Source: Crambe crambe (Eukaryota; Porifera; Demospongiae; Poecilosclerida; Crambeidae). From it: a DNA stretch of 64,000 nt. Shown here piece by piece: positions 59,225-64,000 of this stretch. The stretch lies in assembly GCA_963924555.1 (NCBI GenBank), contig OZ004596.1, positions 5,714,139 through 5,778,138 of the forward strand, written 5' to 3'. The notes under the pieces were generated by a model, which was given only the letters and a program-made list of their open reading frames with translations, had not been told where the DNA came from and searched no databases. Position 1 is the first letter of the stretch. Each line of letters starts with the position of its first letter. The translations under genes and the position numbers were made by a program.

Positions 59225-61759
59225 ATGAAGGGATTAAGTTTGAAGTCTGTCATTGTGAAAATCAAAAGTAAATTAAGAGGAAATGTTGCAAGTGAGGACA
59301 GAGATCGAGTTGAAGTGCAGGAAATGTCATCCTCACCAGTTCGGACAAAGGAGCTACTGTCCTCTTCACAAGAGTGTGGCCATGGTTCCCTAACTTCTGA
59401 GAAGTCAGACTCCCCTTCTCAATTCAAGATCAGCAATCAATGCAGAGAGAGAGCATGTGTGACAATCATCCTAATCGCTTACCTGATGATTTGCATGACT
59501 TATTCCTTACTCAACACTCTTTTCCCAAATGAGGTAAATAAGCTCTCTAGAGCTATATAGCTAGCATTAATGGACGCCAACTCACCAATACAGGCCAGGA
59601 AGAAGGGAGGGAGTCCCGTAGTAGTAGGGGCCATCATTGCTACTTCTCCATTCACCACGGTGATTATATCCCCTGTGATAGGCCAAGTAGTAAGTGAGTC
59701 ATTCATGTTGCATAGCCAAGTATATAAGTATAGCAGGTTGGATACTTAAATTTTAATACACAGGTTCATATGGCTGGACTGAAGTGTCTGATCGTTCTGG
59801 GATTAGTGCTATTTGGAAGTGCTTTGATACTCATGGGGTGAGTCAGTGATTGTGCCTTATGTACTGACCCGTAGGTAACTGTGTGGATATGCATTGTTTC
59901 TTTCCATCTCTCTCCCTATTAACTCCCTTTAGATTGATTGTCATAATTCCTGTGGGGTGGATCTTCATCCTCACAGCATTTTTGGTGCAAGTGATTGAAG
60001 GAGTGGGTTTGGCCATGTTCTGCACAAGCACCTATACCCTTATTCCCAATCTTTTCCAGGACTCTGTAGGAACTGTCATGGTATGGCATAGCTAGTGTCA
60101 CTAATTGGGTGCTGGTGATGGCAATGACCAGCAGTACTGGTAATTCACCAGTAGTTGACCAGCAGTTGACCAGCCGGCAGTACTGGTAGTTGACCGGCAG
60201 TGCTGGTAGTTGACCGGCAGTGCTGGTAGTTGACCGGCAGTACTGGTAGTTGACCAGCAACTGGTAGTTGACCGGCAGTACTGGTAGTTGACCGGCAGTA
60301 CTGGTAGTTGACCGGCAGTACTGGTAGTTGACCAGCCGGCAGTACTGGTAGTTGACCGGCAACTGGTAGTTGACCAGCAGTACTGGTAGTTGACCGGCAA
60401 CTGGTAGTTGACCAGCAACTGGTAGTTGACCGGCAGTACTGGTAGTTGACCGGCAGTACTGGTAGTTGATCGGCAGTACTGGTAGTTGACCGGCAGTGCT
60501 GGTAGTTGACCGGCAGTACTGGTAGTTGATCGGCAGTACTGGTAGTTGACCGGCAACTGGTAGTTGACCAGCAGTACTGGTAGTTGACCGGCAACTGGTA
60601 GTTGACCAGCAACTGGTAGTTGACCGGCAGTACTGGTAGTTGACCGGCAGTACTGGTAGTTGATCGGCAGTACTGGTAGTTGACCGGCAGTGCTGGTAGT
60701 TGACCGGCAGTACTGGTAGTTGATCGGCAGTACTGGTAGTTGACCGGCAGTACTGGTAGTTGACCAGCAACTGGTAGTTGACCGGCAGTACTGGTAGTTG
60801 ACCGGCAGTACTGGTAGTTGACCGGCAGTACTGGTAGTTGACCAGCCGGCAGTACTGGTAGTTGACCGGCAACTGGTAGTTGACCAGCAGTACTGGTAGT
60901 TGACCGGCAACTGGTAGTTGACCAGCAACTGGTAGTTGACCGGCAGTACTGGTAGTTGACCGGCAGTACTGGTAGTTGATCGGCAGTACTGGTAGTTGAC
61001 CGGCAGTGCTGGTAGTTGACCGGCAGTACTGGTAGTTGATCGGCAGTACTGGTAGTTGACCGGCAGTACTGGTAGTTGACCGGCAACTGGTAGTTGACCA
61101 GCAACTGGTAGTTGACCGGCAGTACTGGTAGTTGACCGGCAGTACTGGTAGTTGATCGGCAGTACTGGTAGTTGACCGGCAGTACTGGTAGTTGACCGGC
61201 AGTACTGGTAGTTGATCGGCAGTACTGGTAGTTGACCGGCAGTGCTGGTAGTTGACCGGCAGTACTGGTAGTTGATCGGCAGTACTGGTAGTTGACCGGC
61301 AGTACTGGTAGTTGACCAGCAACTGGTAGTTGACCAGCAGTTGACCAATAGTTAATATACATAGGGAATGTTCGAATTATGTGCAGGAGTTGGATTTGCT
61401 CTTGGCTTTCCTGTTGGAGGAATGTTATATGAGGTATTTTACTTACATTACACATACCTAGCTATAGTCAGCCAAATTAGCTTTGCTTTTCTGTACATAT
61501 TTGTAGCTGGGAGGATTCGAACTTCCCTTCCTTGTTATTGGAATTCCATTGCTAGTGATGGCCATACTCTGTTTTCTATTGTTAAGGAAAGTGGGTAGGT
61601 AGGTTTGCTGCTAATCATGAATGAAGCTGTATACATTTAAACTTGCAGAAGTTGATCAAAAAATCAAAAGAAAACTTCCAATAAACCTAGTCTTGGTGGT
61701 ATTGATGGACCCCATCTTCATCTTACTGAGTTAGTGGATCTACTACCATGTCTATAGCT

Positions 61760-61813
<54 letters not shown>

Positions 61814-62739
61814 CACTGCAGTAACAATAGACATTGTGGGAGCAGCATGTGTTAGTTTCATTGCCCCCAACCTGGAAACTTATCTCATGGATCAGGTAGA
61901 CCAGCCAACTCCCCACGTAGTGCCACCACATTGATCTAATACCTTTATGAACAATAATAGTTCCACCTAACTTCAGTACAAATTGGTTTGGTGGTATTTC
62001 CACTACCCCTAACTTACTTCATAACGTCCTTGATTGTTGGCCCCCTCACAGATAAATTGGTAAGCCCCTGGCTTAATTACCTTCCTATAATAATTATGAT
62101 CACGTTCATTTAATACAGGGACATCGGATGTCATTTAGCATAGCTGGACTACTAAGTGCCTTATTTGGATACTTCATGCAAACAATTCCATTGTTCACAG
62201 GATCTCCGTATGTGATCATTAACCAATCAAAGCTAAAACTATGATGATATTATCAGGAAAATCTGGTACATGGTCATCACATTCGCATGCATTGGCATTG
62301 GAGCTTCTTGTACTATTGTCCCAGTCTACGACAGCATGTTCAAGACAGCTCAGTAAGATTAATGGCTATATAAACAATGATAATAAAGTATTGCATCCAC
62401 CCATGCAGGAAGTACGCCAAAAAGGATGAGGATAAAAGCTTGATACTTCCGATTATCTCTGGCATCATTTCTTCTTCTATTACCTTAGGGTAACTTTGAG
62501 GCATAATATATAGCAAGAAAGTTTTATTTCCATTTTCTACTGTTTGTAGAGAAGTCTTGGGATCCCTTGTGGGAGGGCTGCTCAATAACTTCTTATCCTT
62601 CTCCCTCTCTTCGCTGGTTTTTGCTGAAATTCTTTTGGCAGAGGTAGCTAGCTAAATGCAACTTCTTTTAAAAATATTTTATATCCATTTGCAGGTAATT
62701 GCTGCCACAGTCCTCAATCTTCTAAATAAATATGTTTAG
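59225..62739 (+). CDS. MFS transporter, SLC18B1-like (cluster copy 4)
   Basis: Fourteen exons: 59225-59533, 59594-59689, 59764-59837, 59933-60080, 61365-61433, 61507-61594, 61649-61729, 61822-61895, 61961-62059, 62119-62207, 62257-62352, 62409-62489, 62550-62643, 62695-62739; 480 aa with continuous phase. Twelve hydrophobic segments follow a Ser-rich N-terminal tail. Signatures: ARKKGGSPVVVGAIIATSPF, GWIFILTAFLVQVIEGVGLA, FQDSVGTVM, GMFELCAGVGFALGFPVGGM, FHLTSVQIGLVVFPLPLTYF, GPLTDKLGHRMSFSIAGLLS. The TM4-TM5 pair (RxxxGxG and GxGxxxGxxxGG) is the SLC18/DHA pattern. At one place Gln (LVQVIEG) replaces the Arg found in the other copies (LRIVEG, ARVVEG, LRLIEG), which may change transport. Intron 4 is swollen to 1.28 kb by a minisatellite. 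Confidence 0.9.
60123..61350. repeat. 20-bp minisatellite with higher-order structure in MFS copy 4 intron 4
   Basis: About 60 units of GGTAGTTGACCGGCAGTACT and variants: an 18-bp GGTAGTTGACCGGCAACT, a 24-bp form with CAGCCGG, GATCGG for GACCGG, and GTGCT for GTACT. Variants recur in blocks of several hundred bp, so the array grew by duplicating multi-unit blocks. All three minus frames are open for more than 400 codons and spell the same 20-residue cycle; these are not genes. Confidence 0.95.
61766..61809 (+). repeat. (TC)n tract at the acceptor of MFS copy 4 exon 8
   Basis: Twenty-odd TC units followed by TGCCTCACTGCAG, supplying the polypyrimidine tract for the exon starting at 61822. Confidence 0.92.
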
Positions 62740-62992
62740 GAAGTCATCAGCTAAAACTTCTTTTATATATTTCATTACCATTAATCCATTAATTTGTCAA
62801 AAGAGGGAAGTGTTTGTTTAAAGAGTTGATTTACGACTAGGAAGTTTCTTTTCTCCACTGTGTGACTGTGTGGCCTTCAACCATAAGCACAACACTTGAA
62901 TACATGGAACTTTCTTTTCATGCAAGAGCCAAATCATTTTGTCACTTTAGCTGACCTTAGCTCTGCTGATACTAGTTAGCTAGCTACTCCCA

Positions 62993-64000
62993 ATGGATAG
63001 ACTGAAACTCATCGTCAAAAAGATCAGAAATAATTTCAGAAAGGAGATGAGTGAGACAGTCGACAATGAAGATGCACTGCCATTGAAAGAGCCACTGCCT
63101 TCTTCTCCGATTCCACTGCAGGATCTCTCATCACCTTCTCAGGAGAGTATATCCAAAGTCTACAATGAAGAGAAAGGGTCTTCTTTGGTGAACCCTACCA
63201 CCTGGCACAGATGCAAGGACATTCTTGCTGTCTTAAGTCTCTATGTGGCTAATCTGTTGGGTAATGCAGCATTCTCCATGATGGCACCATTCTTCCCTAG
63301 TGAGGTGATATTTCTTTGTAGCTAACAGAACAACTTTCTTAGACCTAGAAAGTGATAGTGTCTTTGGTTTGCATGCATGTAGGCCAGAGAACATGGAGCC
63401 AGCACTTTTATAACAGGTGTCATTATTTCTTGTGCCCCGCTGTGTGTGGTCATCTTCTCTCCAGTACTTGGCTATGTGGTAGGACATACAGTTACTGCAT
63501 AGCCATATAAATCACGAGTATTTCTATATTATATAGCTCAATTTGATAGGAGTCAGGCTACTCAATTTCATAGGGTTATTAATGATTGGAACTTCATATA
63601 TCACCATGGCGTAAGGAAGAAAATTATAATATCCTTTAAATTCTACTATCTTTAATTCTCTTGAATAGATTTGTAGTATTCATACCTATTGATTGGCTCT
63701 TCATCTTAGCGTCTTTCCTTCTGCGATTAATTGAAGGAATTGGCACAGCCATGTTCCTCACATCCACTTTTACCACCATTCCTAACCTTTTCCCTAACTC
63801 TGTGGGGACTTGCATCGTAAGAAGTAGCTGGCTACATATAAATTACAGCATCATATTATGTCTAATTTCCTGCAGGCGATGCTTGAACTTACTACTGGAG
63901 TGGGATATGCAGTGGGATTTCCAATGGGGTCATTCTTTTATTCTGTAAACTATGACAGTTCCATGGGGTTTAGTTAATAATTTGCCATGATTTATCAGGT
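62993..64000 (+). CDS. MFS transporter, SLC18B1-like (cluster copy 5, 3' truncated by window)
   Basis: Five exons visible, 62993-63304, 63383-63478, 63537-63610, 63669-63816, 63876-63944, with the same lengths and phases as copy 4 (first exon one codon longer). It covers the N-terminal tail (MDRLKLIVKKIRNNFRKEMS, Ser/Pro/Glu-rich) and TM1-TM5: AREHGASTFITGVIISCAPL, WLFILASFLLRLIEGIGTAM, FPNSVGTCI, LELTTGVGYAVGFPMGSFFY. The rest lies beyond 64000. The open frames and good splice sites indicate a functional gene. The substrate is unknown. Confidence 0.86.

Noticed and set aside
59919..61455. Three minus-strand ORFs of 415-467 codons
   Set aside because: They are the three frames of a 20-bp minisatellite in an MFS intron and encode one cyclic peptide; no start context or unique sequence.

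Overview
The window is nuclear DNA of an animal with a compact, AT-leaning genome. Genes are dense (25 coding loci in 64 kb), almost all have several exons, and introns are mostly 50-300 bp with GT-AG ends. Microsatellites and short inverted-repeat elements are scattered through introns. The gene set (deltex with two WWE domains, GCKR, PHKG, MTBP, HPS4, PHAF1, ST7, PRR11) is clearly metazoan. Compactness, intron size and divergence from vertebrate proteins suggest an early-branching animal, most likely a demosponge; the species is inferred, not shown.

Layout: 0.3-3.9 kb, two head-to-tail phosphatidylinositol transfer protein genes (minus), one complete and one with four exons visible. 4.1-17.9 kb, a PH-domain/proline-rich protein, a GCKR-like SIS protein and a Ser-rich YxxM scaffold (all plus). 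18.5-25.5 kb, RFESD-like Rieske protein (minus), deltex (plus), MTBP (minus). 25.6-33.6 kb, a TMEM272-like membrane protein (plus), DCTPP1 (minus), NDUFS8 (plus), PHAF1 (minus), UQCR10 (minus), TIMM22 (plus). 33.8-47.8 kb, HPS4 (minus), phosphorylase kinase gamma (plus), ST7 (minus, intronless), PRR11 (plus), a small single-pass membrane protein (minus), HGH1 (plus). 48-64 kb, five SLC18B1-like MFS transporters in several orientations, interrupted by an aspartic-protease-fold gene that has lost the first catalytic aspartate.

Organisation: ten neighbouring pairs are head-to-head, and nine of them have 90-230 bp between start codons. Several of these short spacers carry recognisable promoter motifs (CRE, CACGTG, CCAAT, paired NRF1-like sites). 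NDUFS8, UQCR10 and TIMM22 all serve mitochondria; the other genes share no obvious pathway. The MFS cluster is a local family expansion, and its two most similar copies date a 151-bp inverted-repeat insertion. Exon models were built by hand from splice consensus, phase continuity and recalled family conservation, without transcripts or database searches, so individual boundaries may be off by a few bases.
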